From Candidatus Peribacteraceae bacterium (GTDB lineage Bacteria; Patescibacteriota; Gracilibacteria; Peribacterales; Peribacteraceae), in the NCBI GenBank assembly GCA_028703445.1, contig JAQVMW010000002.1, positions 1 through 64,000 of the forward strand: a stretch of DNA of 64,000 nt, written 5' to 3'. Of this stretch, positions 8,237 to 16,779 are shown piece by piece. Made by a program: the position numbers and the translations under genes. Under the pieces are notes generated by a model, which saw only the letters and a list, made by a program, of their open reading frames with translations, had not been told where the DNA came from and made no database searches. The stretch's first letter is position 1. Every line of letters begins with the position of its first letter.

Positions 8237-8994
8237 AACATGTTGCTATCATTCAGGGACGCATGAGCTCCAAACGGCTTCCGGGGAAAATCCTCATGGA
8301 TATTGAAGGTTCTCCCCTCCTTGCCCATGTCATTCGTCGTGCGGAAGCGGCAAATATTTTCGATACCGTCGTCTTTGCCACAAGCACGAACAAAGAGGAT
8401 GACCCGGTGGCGGAATACTGCACCGCGAATGGGAAGAAATGTTTTCGCGGAGACTTGAATGACGTACTTGAACGATATTATCAGGCCGCGCGCACGTACG
8501 AAGCTGAGGTGGTGACGCGCCTCACGGCGGATTGTCCTCTGCTCGATCCTGCAGTCGTCAAAAAAGTGGTGCAAACCTTCGATCCTAATCGTTATGACTA
8601 CGTGAGCAATGCCATCCAGAGAACATATCCCGACGGACTGGATACCGAAGTCTTTTCCATGGCCGCCCTCACGCGGGCCCGGAATGAGGCGAAGCTCTCT
8701 TCGGAGAGGGAACATGTCACTCCATACATCCACAAGCACCCTGAGCTCTTTCGCATCGCCCATGTGACGCAGAAAGAAAACCTCTCCGTTCTGCGCTGGA
8801 CTGTGGATGAGCCGCGGGATCTCGCCTTCGTACGTGCGATCTTCGCGGAACTGGGCAACGGTGCCTTCGGGCAGAAAGAAGTTCTGGCGCTCCTTGCACG
8901 CAAACCGGAACTACAAACCATCAACGAAGGAATCACCTGCAATGAAGGGTACAAAAAATCCGTAAACGAGGATCCGTCCTTCCCCTCTTCATGA
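8233..8994 (+). CDS. spsF: SpsF/NeuA-like cytidylyltransferase family protein
   Basis: A 253-residue nucleotidyltransferase opening with IIQGRMSSKRLPGK, the nucleotide-binding signature of SpsF, and with LTADCPLLDP and DEPRDL further on. SpsF proteins are often found with HemL-like aminotransferases and Gfo/Idh enzymes in spore-coat, capsule and nonulosonate clusters; their activated product is poorly known. It is distinct from the CMP-sugar synthetase fragment at the contig edge. Four-base ATGA overlaps join it to both neighbours. Confidence 0.75.
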   Translation: MKHVAIIQGRMSSKRLPGKILMDIEGSPLLAHVIRRAEAANIFDTVVFATSTNKEDDPVAEYCTANGKKCFRGDLNDVLERYYQAARTYEAEVVTRLTADCPLLDPAVVKKVVQTFDPNRYDYVSNAIQRTYPDGLDTEVFSMAALTRARNEAKLSSEREHVTPYIHKHPELFRIAHVTQKENLSVLRWTVDEPRDLAFVRAIFAELGNGAFGQKEVLALLARKPELQTINEGITCNEGYKKSVNEDPSFPSS

Positions 8995-10019
8995 AAATTC
9001 TCTTCCGCACAGATGCAAGCGCAGCCATCGGCCTGGGGCATGCGATGCGCTGCCTAGCTCTGGCGCAAACTGCGCGCGCTGCCGGTCATGCGTGCATCTT
9101 TGTCATGGCTCCGGGTGCATCTGCTATGGAACAACGGCTGCAGGAAGAGAATTGCGAAGTCGCTCCGATCGCCACGAAGCCGGGAGGCAAAGAGGATGCG
9201 GCGGAATGCGTGAAGATCGCCCGTGCTGAGGCAGCGGACTTCATCATCGTGGATGGCTATCACTTCGACAGTGCCTATCAGGCAAGCATCCGGAAGGGCA
9301 ATATTCCGTTCCTCTTCATCGATGACTACGGACACGGAACGCCATATACGGCGGATCTCATTCTCAATCAGAATTGTTACGCTCCCCGTCATGCGAAATG
9401 GTACGAGAATCGCCCTGCTGCCTCGCGGCTGCTCCTCGGATGCACATACACCATGTTGCGTCGCGAGTTCCTTTCTGTAGAACGACAGAAAAAAGAATTA
9501 CCGGACATTGCGTCTTCTGTACTGGTGACCATGGGAGGTGGGGATCCTAAGAATGCCACGCGCAAAGTGCTGCAGGCACTCCAATCGATCCGCGAGATCC
9601 CGCTCCAGATAACCGTGGTGGTCGGCAGTACCAATCCGCATCGCTCTCAAATCGAATCCGCGCGCGGAGATGCTCATATCATCGTAGATACGAAAGACAT
9701 GCCGCACCTGATGATGCAAACGGACGCGTGTATCGCCGCGGGCGGAACAACCTCCTACGAGCTCGCCTACCTGGGCGTGCCCTCACTCCTCTGCGTGCTC
9801 GCGGAAAACCAGCGCTCCGTCGCGGAGGATTTGAAGAAGCGCAAGGTTGCAGAGCTCCTGGGGAATCCCCTAGATCTCCCCGTGGACAGCATCGCGCAGG
9901 AAATTCTTCGTCTCTTGAAGAACAGGGAGGAACGCCTGCAGTATGCTGTGAACGGACGCGCGCTCATTGATGGCAAGGGGAGTGAGCGCGTGCTCGCCGC
10001 CATGCTGGACTCCCTCTGA
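8991..10019 (+). CDS. pseG: UDP-2,4-diacetamido-2,4,6-trideoxy-L-altropyranose hydrolase, PseG
   Basis: Removes UDP from the diacetamido sugar to release the free hexose for PseI. The 342-residue GT-B-like protein opens with ILFRTDASAAIGLGHAMRC, where His17 is the expected catalytic residue, then FIIVDGYHFD, FIDDYGH, NQN and the C-terminal ACIAAGGTTSYELAYLGVPSL phosphate-binding loop. These are all hallmark PseG segments. It overlaps spsF by four bases. Confidence 0.85.
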   Translation: MKILFRTDASAAIGLGHAMRCLALAQTARAAGHACIFVMAPGASAMEQRLQEENCEVAPIATKPGGKEDAAECVKIARAEAADFIIVDGYHFDSAYQASIRKGNIPFLFIDDYGHGTPYTADLILNQNCYAPRHAKWYENRPAASRLLLGCTYTMLRREFLSVERQKKELPDIASSVLVTMGGGDPKNATRKVLQALQSIREIPLQITVVVGSTNPHRSQIESARGDAHIIVDTKDMPHLMMQTDACIAAGGTTSYELAYLGVPSLLCVLAENQRSVAEDLKKRKVAELLGNPLDLPVDSIAQEILRLLKNREERLQYAVNGRALIDGKGSERVLAAMLDSL

Positions 10020-10024
10020 TACTC

Positions 10025-10498
10025 ATGACACCTTTTTTGAAGCTTCGACCGGCCACGAAAGAAGACAGCCGCCTCCTCTTCGAGTGGGCCAACGATCCCG
10101 AAGTGCGTGCAACCGCATTCTCAACCGAGCAAATCCCGTGGGAAGATCACGTGCGGTGGCTGGAGAAGAAACTCTTAGACTCACACTGCACGATTTGGAT
10201 CGCACTTGATGAAACCATGACTCCTATCGGACAGATCCGCTTCGATCTTCAGGACAAAAATGCCGAAGTGGATGTGCACCTCGCGCCCGGCCAGCGCGGA
10301 AAGGGATACGGCACGCTCCTGATCGCGGAAGGTCTGCACTCACTCTTCCGCTCGACGAAGTGTGTGGCCGTGCACTCCTTCGTCAAAGCGGATAACACCA
10401 CTTCCCGACAGGCTTTTCTCAGGGCAGGGTTTCAAGAGCAGGGGATGGAACACATGCATGGGCAAGAGGTCTATCATTTCCTCTGCAAGCGCCCATGA
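10025..10498 (+). CDS. pseH: GNAT N-acetyltransferase, PseH-like
   Basis: A 157-residue GNAT protein: LRPATKEDSRLLFEWANDPEVR at the start (PseH-like), the acetyl-CoA loop GQRGKGYGTLL, and the C-terminal RQAFLRAGF strand. Directly after pseG, it is the best candidate for the 4-amino acetylation giving the diacetamido sugar. The start is 5 bases after the pseG stop, and its stop overlaps the next start (ATGA). Confidence 0.75.
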   Translation: MTPFLKLRPATKEDSRLLFEWANDPEVRATAFSTEQIPWEDHVRWLEKKLLDSHCTIWIALDETMTPIGQIRFDLQDKNAEVDVHLAPGQRGKGYGTLLIAEGLHSLFRSTKCVAVHSFVKADNTTSRQAFLRAGFQEQGMEHMHGQEVYHFLCKRP

Positions 10499-11190
10499 GC
10501 TCTCCCTCCTACGTCGTCTGCGGCTGCAAATCGTGGAACCGAAAAGTTTTTGATGAGCAGATCAAATCGCTTCCGGGCACGTGGCGCTTCATCGGGAAAA
10601 AGGAGGAGCTCAAGAAGGAATTATTGGAAAAACTGAAGCCCCGATTCATCTTCTTCCTCCACTGGTCGTGGAAAGTGCCACCGGAAATCTTCACTGCCTT
10701 CGAATGTATCAATTTTCACATGGCCGACGTACCGTACGGCCGGGGAGGGAGCCCGTTGCAGAACCTGATTCTTCGGGGGCACAAGACGACCAAACTCTCG
10801 GCTCTGCGCATGACCGATGCATTGGATGCCGGCCCGGTCTACCTCAAAAAAGAAATGAGTCTCGCGGGCACGGCACAGGAAATTCTTGCGCGTTCCAGCG
10901 AACTCGCCGCCCGCATGATCGGGCACATCATTCGCGAACTTCCGGAACCCAAAGAGCAGGAAGGAAACCCGATGACCTTCGAGCGGCGCACTCCCGAACA
11001 GAGCCGTATTCCCGCAGGCCTCTCGCAGGAGGCCCTCTACGATTTCATTCGCATGCTGGATGGCGAAGGCTATCCTCCGGCCTTTCTGGAATACGAAGGA
11101 TTGCGCTATGAATTCAGGAAGGCGGTGCTCTATAATGGCCGTCTAGAAGCGCAGATCACCGCTCTGCCTCTTTCCGCTTCCTCCTCATGA
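10495..11190 (+). CDS. Formyltransferase-fold protein of the nonulosonate cluster
   Basis: A 231-residue protein of the 10-formyltetrahydrofolate-dependent formyltransferase fold. The catalytic trio is visible: Asn73 and His75 in INFHMADVPYGRGGSP and Asp111 in TDALDAGPVYLKK. It lacks the tRNA-binding C-terminal domain of a full methionyl-tRNA formyltransferase and has a short C-terminal part instead, so it more likely formylates an amino sugar. Similar genes lie in other surface-sugar clusters. ATGA overlaps join it to pseH and the PIG-L gene. Confidence 0.65.
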   Translation: MSSPSYVVCGCKSWNRKVFDEQIKSLPGTWRFIGKKEELKKELLEKLKPRFIFFLHWSWKVPPEIFTAFECINFHMADVPYGRGGSPLQNLILRGHKTTKLSALRMTDALDAGPVYLKKEMSLAGTAQEILARSSELAARMIGHIIRELPEPKEQEGNPMTFERRTPEQSRIPAGLSQEALYDFIRMLDGEGYPPAFLEYEGLRYEFRKAVLYNGRLEAQITALPLSASSS

Positions 11191-11879
11191 CCGTCCTCGT
11201 TGTCGCTGCACATCCGGATGATGAAGTCCTCGGTTGCGGGGGGACGATGGCGCGTTTTGCACAGGAGAAGAATGACGTGCATGTCCTCATTCTGGGCGAA
11301 GGACTCACATCACGCTTCAAAGAAGCCTCCACGGCACCCGCCTCCGAAAAAGAAAAACTGCGCGGTCAGGCACGCGCAGCCGGCGCGCTCCTCGGTGCAA
11401 AGAGTGTGACGCTCCATGGCTTGCCCGATAACCGCTTCGATACGGTGCCACTGCTGGAGATTGTGAAGGCGATCGAGATGAAAATTGAAGAATTGAAGCC
11501 GGACACAATCTTCACTCAGCACGGCGGGGACTTGAATATCGATCACGAACTCACCTTCCGCGCGGTGCTCACCGCCACCCGCCCGCTTGCGGGTTCGTGC
11601 GTGAAACGCGTCTACGCCTACGCCGTTCCGTCTTCAACGGAATGGTCATTCCAGAAGTTCGATCCTGTCTTCCGCCCGAATACGTTCGTGGATATCGCCG
11701 CGACACTCGAAAAGAAGATCGAGGCGATGGCGCTCTACGACGGCGAGAGTCGCGCGTTCCCCCACCCGCGCTCCGCGCAGGCGCTGCGCGCGCACGCCCA
11801 GTACTGGGGCAGCGTGGCCGGGCTCCATGCAGCGGAAGCCTTCGAACTCATCCGTGAGGTGCGCAGATCCACCGAATGA
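11187..11879 (+). CDS. PIG-L family N-deacetylase (LmbE-like)
   Basis: A 230-residue zinc-dependent deacetylase. AHPDDEVLGCGGT at residues 8-20 gives the metal and base residues (His9, Asp11/Asp12), and HGGDLNIDHELT supplies the later His of the family. It probably removes an N-acetyl group from a sugar made by the operon, so together with the formyltransferase-like gene it could swap acetyl for formyl. The last 32 bases overlap tail-to-tail with the methyltransferase gene on the other strand. Confidence 0.75.
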   Translation: MTVLVVAAHPDDEVLGCGGTMARFAQEKNDVHVLILGEGLTSRFKEASTAPASEKEKLRGQARAAGALLGAKSVTLHGLPDNRFDTVPLLEIVKAIEMKIEELKPDTIFTQHGGDLNIDHELTFRAVLTATRPLAGSCVKRVYAYAVPSSTEWSFQKFDPVFRPNTFVDIAATLEKKIEAMALYDGESRAFPHPRSAQALRAHAQYWGSVAGLHAAEAFELIREVRRSTE

Positions 11880-12765
11880 CGGATGTGGGGTTGAGCGGGT
11901 TCAAGCCAAACACATTCATCTGCGCCTCCTGAACGGTCACGGCGGGATTCGCCCGGAGCAGCGGGAGAAGATCACGATTATAATCATTCATTTCGGTGTA
12001 ACGCTTTCGCAGGAGAGCCAGAAGTGATTCCCCGTGCGTTTCGTAGAGCGGTTCCAGGTGAACCACCGCGGTCATCCTGTCCGCGTACTTGGGGAGAACC
12101 AGGCACACATTGGCCGCGGACGGCAACTGCTCGATGGCATGCCGCGTGAACACCAGGACGCGGCGTCCCTTCTCCAGCCGGTCGAGGATCGGATAAGTGG
12201 GATCGTAGAAATTGAATTGCTCCACATGAATGGAAGGATTGTTCCGATAAAGCTCCTGCGCGAGCGTCACCGCCTGCGGCGAATATTCCCCGCCAAAGAA
12301 CGTTTTTCCGGGAAACTGCTGTGCAAGGAGCCAGAGATTGTGACCATATCCGCACCCCAGCTCCACGACGCTATCTGCCTGTGCCGCAAGCGGGCCAAGC
12401 ACTTCGAGCAGAAGCTGGTCATTCATTGTGAGAGACTCCGATGAGGAGAGGAGAAAGAGTTCATCCCCAAAAGAAACGCACGACTCGGAACCCACTGCGC
12501 GCATTTCCCATTCTTTTCGAACCTGATCGACAGTGATTCCTTCCTGCGCATGCTGCCGGTAGTACGCAAGACAGGAGGCGTACTTGTCTTTGTCATACTC
12601 CGCATCAATTTTCTCCCGGGTCCGCCGAATCGGACTCAACGGCCCAACCCCCAGAAAACGCCCCAGCCAATTTGACCACCGCGGCAGTTCATTGAGCGAC
12701 AGACGTTTTTGGGACGGCGGCACGATCATCCGCAAAATTTTAGGGAGACGAGGGAAGGATGTCAC
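11848..12765 (-). CDS. SAM-dependent class I methyltransferase (sugar-cluster associated)
   Basis: A 305-residue protein whose N-terminal third is unlike other families I can name. The C-terminal two thirds form a Rossmann methyltransferase with SVVELGCGYGHNLWLL as the SAM-binding glycine motif and FGGEYSP as motif II. It is read opposite to the Pse genes and ends inside the PIG-L 3' end. The substrate is unknown; the setting suggests a glycan or lipid-linked sugar. Confidence 0.65.
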   Translation of the reverse strand: MTSFPRLPKILRMIVPPSQKRLSLNELPRWSNWLGRFLGVGPLSPIRRTREKIDAEYDKDKYASCLAYYRQHAQEGITVDQVRKEWEMRAVGSESCVSFGDELFLLSSSESLTMNDQLLLEVLGPLAAQADSVVELGCGYGHNLWLLAQQFPGKTFFGGEYSPQAVTLAQELYRNNPSIHVEQFNFYDPTYPILDRLEKGRRVLVFTRHAIEQLPSAANVCLVLPKYADRMTAVVHLEPLYETHGESLLALLRKRYTEMNDYNRDLLPLLRANPAVTVQEAQMNVFGLNPLNPTSVIRWICAPHG

Positions 12766-12807
12766 GGGAAAAGGCAGGGGAAAGGAATGAATTCCCTTTG
12801 CGGCACA

Positions 12808-12835
12808 TTGCTTTGCCTATCACGTGTTCTATGAT
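12808..12835 (+). promoter_or_regulatory. Promoter of pseI
   Basis: TTGCTT (12808-12813), 16-base spacer, TATGAT (12830-12835). Transcription from about 12842 would exclude the GTG at 12824 and favour ATG 12872 as the pseI start, with a leader near 30 bases. Confidence 0.6.
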
Positions 12836-12871
12836 AACAGCTCTGAAAGCCAGCATGCATTTCTGGAATGG

Positions 12872-13927
12872 ATGAAAGACAAAGTCGCCATAAAAGGGAG
12901 GAACATCGGACCGGGACATCCCGTGTACATCATCGCGGAACTTTCGGCGAATCATGGACAAAGTTTTGAGCGGGCGTGCGAGACAATCCGTGCGATGAAA
13001 GAGGCAGGGGCGGATGCGGTGAAATTGCAAACCTACACGCCCGATACGATGACGATTCAATGTGACCGCGAGGAATTCCGCATAGGAAAGGGTTCCCCAT
13101 GGGAAGGGAAGACACTCTACGAACTCTATGGCGAAGCGTACACGCCATGGGAATGGCAGCCGAAACTCAAGGCAATGGCGGAAGACCTGGGGCTTGCCTG
13201 CTTCTCCACCCCCTTCGATGCGACTGCAGTGGAATTCTTGGAAAAAATGGATGTCCCTGCCTACAAGATCGCATCCTTTGAACTGACGGATCTCCCGCTC
13301 ATTGAGCGCGTGGCCCGCACCGGAAAGCCGCTCATTCTCTCGACCGGCATGGCGAGCGCAGAGGAAATTCAGGAAGCGGCTGATTGCGCTCGGAACGCCG
13401 ACAACGATCAAATCATTCTGCTCAAGTGCACGAGTGCCTACCCCGCGGCGGCGGAAGAGATGAACCTCCGTACGATCCCGGATATGTATGAACGTTTCGG
13501 TGTGCCCGTCGGCCTCTCGGATCACTCCCTGGAACTTGCGGTTCCTGTCGCGGCGGTGGCGCTGGGCGCCTGCGTGATCGAGAAACATTTCTGCCTCTCG
13601 AGAAAAGAGAAGGGTCCGGACACAGCGTTCTCCCTGGAACCCGAAGAGTTCCGCGCGATGGTCACCGCTGTGCGCCGAGCGCAGACTGCGCTCGGCTCCG
13701 TGCAATTCGCTCCCACGGAGAAGGAGCAGGCCAGCCGCGTATTCCGCCGGTCGCTCTTCACCGTACGGGATATCGCAAAGGGAGAGACGTTTACGGCAGA
13801 GAATGTCCGCTGTATCCGTCCGGGTTACGGATTGCCACCCAAGGAAATAAAAAACGTCCTGGGCCGGAAAGCGAGGACGGCGATCAGCCGGGGAACGCCG
13901 CTCTCATGGGAAAATGTTTTCAAATAG
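12872..13927 (+). CDS. pseI: Pseudaminic acid synthase, PseI (NeuB family)
   Basis: Condenses the free diacetamido hexose with phosphoenolpyruvate to pseudaminic acid. The TIM-barrel NeuB domain shows IIAELSANHGQSFERA, AVKLQTYTPDTMT, FSTPFD, KIASFEL, LKCTSAYPA and GLSDHS, and a C-terminal SAF (antifreeze-like) domain follows (SLFTVRDIAKGE to the end). From ATG 12872 it has 351 residues, the usual PseI length. GTG 12824 gives 16 more residues but lies upstream of the predicted transcript start. It is divergent from the methyltransferase gene. Confidence 0.87.
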   Translation: MKDKVAIKGRNIGPGHPVYIIAELSANHGQSFERACETIRAMKEAGADAVKLQTYTPDTMTIQCDREEFRIGKGSPWEGKTLYELYGEAYTPWEWQPKLKAMAEDLGLACFSTPFDATAVEFLEKMDVPAYKIASFELTDLPLIERVARTGKPLILSTGMASAEEIQEAADCARNADNDQIILLKCTSAYPAAAEEMNLRTIPDMYERFGVPVGLSDHSLELAVPVAAVALGACVIEKHFCLSRKEKGPDTAFSLEPEEFRAMVTAVRRAQTALGSVQFAPTEKEQASRVFRRSLFTVRDIAKGETFTAENVRCIRPGYGLPPKEIKNVLGRKARTAISRGTPLSWENVFK

Positions 13928-13964
13928 TTTTCCACGTCGCCCCAACATAGTTCATACTGAATTC

Positions 13965-15437
13965 GTGAATATTATCATCAAGTCGTTCGACGGACCCGTG
14001 GATAAGCGCATCCTGGAGCGTGCGCTCGGGGGAATGAATATCGGAACCTGCGTCTCCATCTCGAACGATGAAAAAATGGTGCCGAACATCGCGGCCAAGA
14101 AGCATATCTGGATGGAGGAACGACCTCTGCGGGAGGGACGATTCCGCGGAACGGACTGGAATTCCCTTGCTCCGTTGGACGAAGAACTCATTGAGCAGAT
14201 GAGACATTGTGAAGCGGTCTTCATGAACATGGTCGGGAAATATGTGAGTAAAACTCGCTTCGCTTTTTCGGGCAGCATCCCGTATGAAGAACGGAAACGA
14301 CAGTATTTCGAGCATCTGCGGTACTGGAATGACTTTCTGGATACCAGAAAGATCGATCTCATCCTGATGTATCACGTTCCGCATAAATGCTACGACTACG
14401 TTCTCTATGGTCTCTGCAAGATCAAGGGCATTCCTGTCCTCTACATCGAATTCAATCATGCCATCGACGCACTGTTCATCGTGGAGGATTGGGAAGCCTC
14501 CGCCGTTCAACTGCGAGACAGGATCCTCGAGCTCCAGACAGAGTATCGTGAGGACGGGAAACCAGTGCCCCTCTCGCAGAATTACGAAACATATTTCCAG
14601 CACTATCGAAATCGTGAACCTACGCGCTGGTACAAACCAAATATTCATGTCCTGGCACAGGGAAGCTTCATTCAAAAGTGGTGTCGAAAGGCCTGGAAAG
14701 TTTGCAGGAAAAATCCGACGTATTTCATCAAAGCCGTTCTTTCCCCTCAATTCTGGTCCTACAAACTCCGTCAGCACCGGACGATCCAATTCTACAACCA
14801 CCACATACGGACGCCCGATCTCTCGAAGCCGTTCATTTACGTCCCCCTCCACCGTCAGCCGGAGGCCACGACCGTCCCTATGGCAGGAGCATTTGCGGAT
14901 CAGGAACGCATCGTCCAACTCATCGCCGCGTATCTTCCAAAAGACATCGCGATCCTCGTGAAGGAACATCCCACGCAGGGGGAACGTTGCCGCAGTAAAG
15001 AATTCTATCAGGCTCTTCTTGATATTCCCGCAGTCACATTCATTCCAAAAGAGACGGACACCTTCCAACTCATCGACCATTCCCTCGCCGTCGCCACCGC
15101 AACCGGCACTGTGAGTTTTGAAGCTTTCTTGCGTCAAAAGCCGGTGCTGATGTTCGGGCACTACTTCTACCAGTACGCTCCCGGCGTGTTTCGCATTCGC
15201 ACTTCGAAAGACTGCGAGGAGGCATTGAATGCAATCCTCCATACACAGGAATTGATAGCGGAGCGGGACGTTCGCATTTTCCTGAAAGCTCTCGAGGAAT
15301 GTGCCACTCCCTTCCCGGGTCCACCGGATAGTCCGCATGAGAGATATACCCAGGATGAAAAGACGGATTTGGTCGGAGCGCTCATCGAAAAAAGCATTCT
15401 GAAAAATCAGAGAGGCAACAAAACGGCCTCCCCCTGA
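13965..15437 (+). CDS. Capsule-synthesis-type glycan protein (Capsule_synth-like, possible sugar transferase)
   Basis: A protein of about 490 residues. The C-terminal half has FIYVPLHRQPEATTVPMAG, VKEHPTQGE and a TATGTVSFEAF loop, like the KpsC/KpsS Capsule_synth domain that transfers or processes Kdo-type sugars. A transferase for the nonulosonic acid made upstream is therefore plausible. ATG 13914 inside pseI is possible, but GTG 13965 is preferred: the similar sequence starts there (VNIIIKSFDG) and CATACT ends 6 bases upstream. A bidirectional hairpin terminator follows the stop. Confidence 0.62.
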   Translation: MNIIIKSFDGPVDKRILERALGGMNIGTCVSISNDEKMVPNIAAKKHIWMEERPLREGRFRGTDWNSLAPLDEELIEQMRHCEAVFMNMVGKYVSKTRFAFSGSIPYEERKRQYFEHLRYWNDFLDTRKIDLILMYHVPHKCYDYVLYGLCKIKGIPVLYIEFNHAIDALFIVEDWEASAVQLRDRILELQTEYREDGKPVPLSQNYETYFQHYRNREPTRWYKPNIHVLAQGSFIQKWCRKAWKVCRKNPTYFIKAVLSPQFWSYKLRQHRTIQFYNHHIRTPDLSKPFIYVPLHRQPEATTVPMAGAFADQERIVQLIAAYLPKDIAILVKEHPTQGERCRSKEFYQALLDIPAVTFIPKETDTFQLIDHSLAVATATGTVSFEAFLRQKPVLMFGHYFYQYAPGVFRIRTSKDCEEALNAILHTQELIAERDVRIFLKALEECATPFPGPPDSPHERYTQDEKTDLVGALIEKSILKNQRGNKTASP

Positions 15438-15478
15438 ATATCACACCGCACTCCGGGCAATTATATGAATAAAAGAAG

Positions 15479-15503
15479 GGCCACCGGTAAAACCGATGGC
15501 CCC
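15479..15503. terminator. Bidirectional hairpin terminator between converging genes
   Basis: Arms 15479-15488 (GGGCCACCGG) and 15494-15503 (CCGATGGCCC) pair with one mismatch around a TAAAA loop. On the minus strand a T-rich stretch follows, ending the gene at 15541; the plus-strand gene ends at 15437. Confidence 0.65.
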
Positions 15504-15509
15504 CTCTGC

Positions 15510-15571
15510 TCATCCAAACTCTTCAACAACGTTGCTCACCTCATCCAAACTCATTAACAACGTTGCTCACC
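15510..15571. repeat. Tandem duplication of the 3' end of the minus-strand gene
   Basis: Two 31-base units (15510-15540 and 15541-15571) differ at two positions. The inner one holds the last codons and TGA of the gene at 15541; the outer repeats them beyond the stop. Confidence 0.85.
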
Positions 15572-16659
15572 TCCTCCATAACTCTTTTCCCGTACGCTGA
15601 CGTGGCTTCCGGATCGAAGGCGAGAATATGCGCCTCTTGCCTCTGCCGGAGCGCCATCGACTCCGATGAGTTACGATCGAGAAGCGCGGTCAAGGCATCC
15701 GGAACATCGTCCAAGTGCTCGACGACATGTGCATACCGCACAGCCCGAGAATAGTCATAAGACGTTCCACGCCGATTCCCATCGGTGACGAACTCCATTG
15801 GACAGACCATTTGCCTGCGCAGAGCCGCCACGTGGAAGGTGGCGATAGCACCGGGATGCGCGATGGAGATGTCCGATGCTCCAATGAGTCGCGCATTTTG
15901 GAAGTCGCTGGGGTCCGTGATCTTCGGATTGGCCAGTTCCCACTGCCCGGTGAGGAAGGCATCGCGTACGACGATCGCCTGCGCGAGTTCGGGACAGTGA
16001 CATTCGCCCGGGTGCGGACGAAAGTGAACGAGTACCGGCCTGCCACCGATCTCATTGATGGAGAGCAGTACACGCAACATGCGTTCCTCCATAACGGGAT
16101 CTTTGAAGCCCGGGAGATAGATAACTATCTCATCGGGCGACACAGATACGCACGTGATGGTTCCCCGAAGCCGTTTCACAAGACCGTCCCTTTGCCGGAC
16201 ACCTTCCGCGACAAGGATGTTCGTCATCGCAGAATTCCAGTGGTCCGGAATGCCCACAGCATGCACGCCACGATAGACCGTCCATTCGGGTGCGTCCCGA
16301 GGAAGCATTTCAATGCTGCACAGATGTGCGTGCGGGCCGATCTTGCGGTGATCCGGATCCTGAATGCCGGAACTGCCCGGGAAGTCCTCCACAAAGAAAA
16401 TCTTCCCGCTGAGCGCCGGCTTCCGCTGCAGTGCTTCCAGTGCCAGACGGGCTTCGCTACCCGCCGCCGTATCGGAAGAAATCCCGAAGACGGCTGCATC
16501 GCTCTGGTAAAGCTGTTCCTTAAGCCCATCGGACACGGGCATACCGAAGCTCGGGATGCGTACGATGTCCATATCCGCTTCCTCCGATGCGATGCGCACC
16601 ACAGAATCGAGCACATCATTCGCCCCTCGATCATGTCCATAGAACGTCACTTTTAACAT
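15541..16659 (-). CDS. Predicted GT-B-like glycan protein, function unknown
   Basis: A 372-residue protein I cannot assign to a named family. It opens MLKVTFYGHDRGANDVLDSV like a GT-B N-domain, and has HFRPHPGECHCPELA and ASDISIAHPGAIATF, which resemble the C-domain donor site of UDP-sugar epimerase or transferase folds. The start at 16659 is set by a textbook Shine-Dalgarno site, AAGGAGG at 16665-16671, 5 bases upstream; the frame stays open to 16734. It has its own promoter and a leader near 85 bases with a hairpin (GCAGCAT/ATGCTGC). It lies between capsule-type and flippase genes. Confidence 0.6.
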   Translation of the reverse strand: MLKVTFYGHDRGANDVLDSVVRIASEEADMDIVRIPSFGMPVSDGLKEQLYQSDAAVFGISSDTAAGSEARLALEALQRKPALSGKIFFVEDFPGSSGIQDPDHRKIGPHAHLCSIEMLPRDAPEWTVYRGVHAVGIPDHWNSAMTNILVAEGVRQRDGLVKRLRGTITCVSVSPDEIVIYLPGFKDPVMEERMLRVLLSINEIGGRPVLVHFRPHPGECHCPELAQAIVVRDAFLTGQWELANPKITDPSDFQNARLIGASDISIAHPGAIATFHVAALRRQMVCPMEFVTDGNRRGTSYDYSRAVRYAHVVEHLDDVPDALTALLDRNSSESMALRQRQEAHILAFDPEATSAYGKRVMEEVSNVVNEFG

Positions 16660-16749
16660 CGCAACCTCCTTTGTGAATGAGCAGCATCCCGAACAGGAAA
16701 TGCTGCGTTCCCGTGTTTCATACAATTTCCGCAATCGGAATATGATTCA

Positions 16750-16776
16750 TTTATACTTATTTGCTTATTATGTCAA
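16750..16776 (-). promoter_or_regulatory. Promoter of the gene at 15541-16659
   Basis: On the minus strand TTGACA (16776-16771) is followed after 15 bases by TATAAA (16755-16750). The spacing is short but both boxes are good, and the region is AT-rich. Confidence 0.5.
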
Positions 16777-16779
16777 ATG

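Noticed and set aside
13920-15338. 472-residue minus-strand frame opposite the capsule-type gene
   Set aside because: The plus-strand protein has Capsule_synth motifs; the antisense has none and ignores the local promoter and terminator layout.
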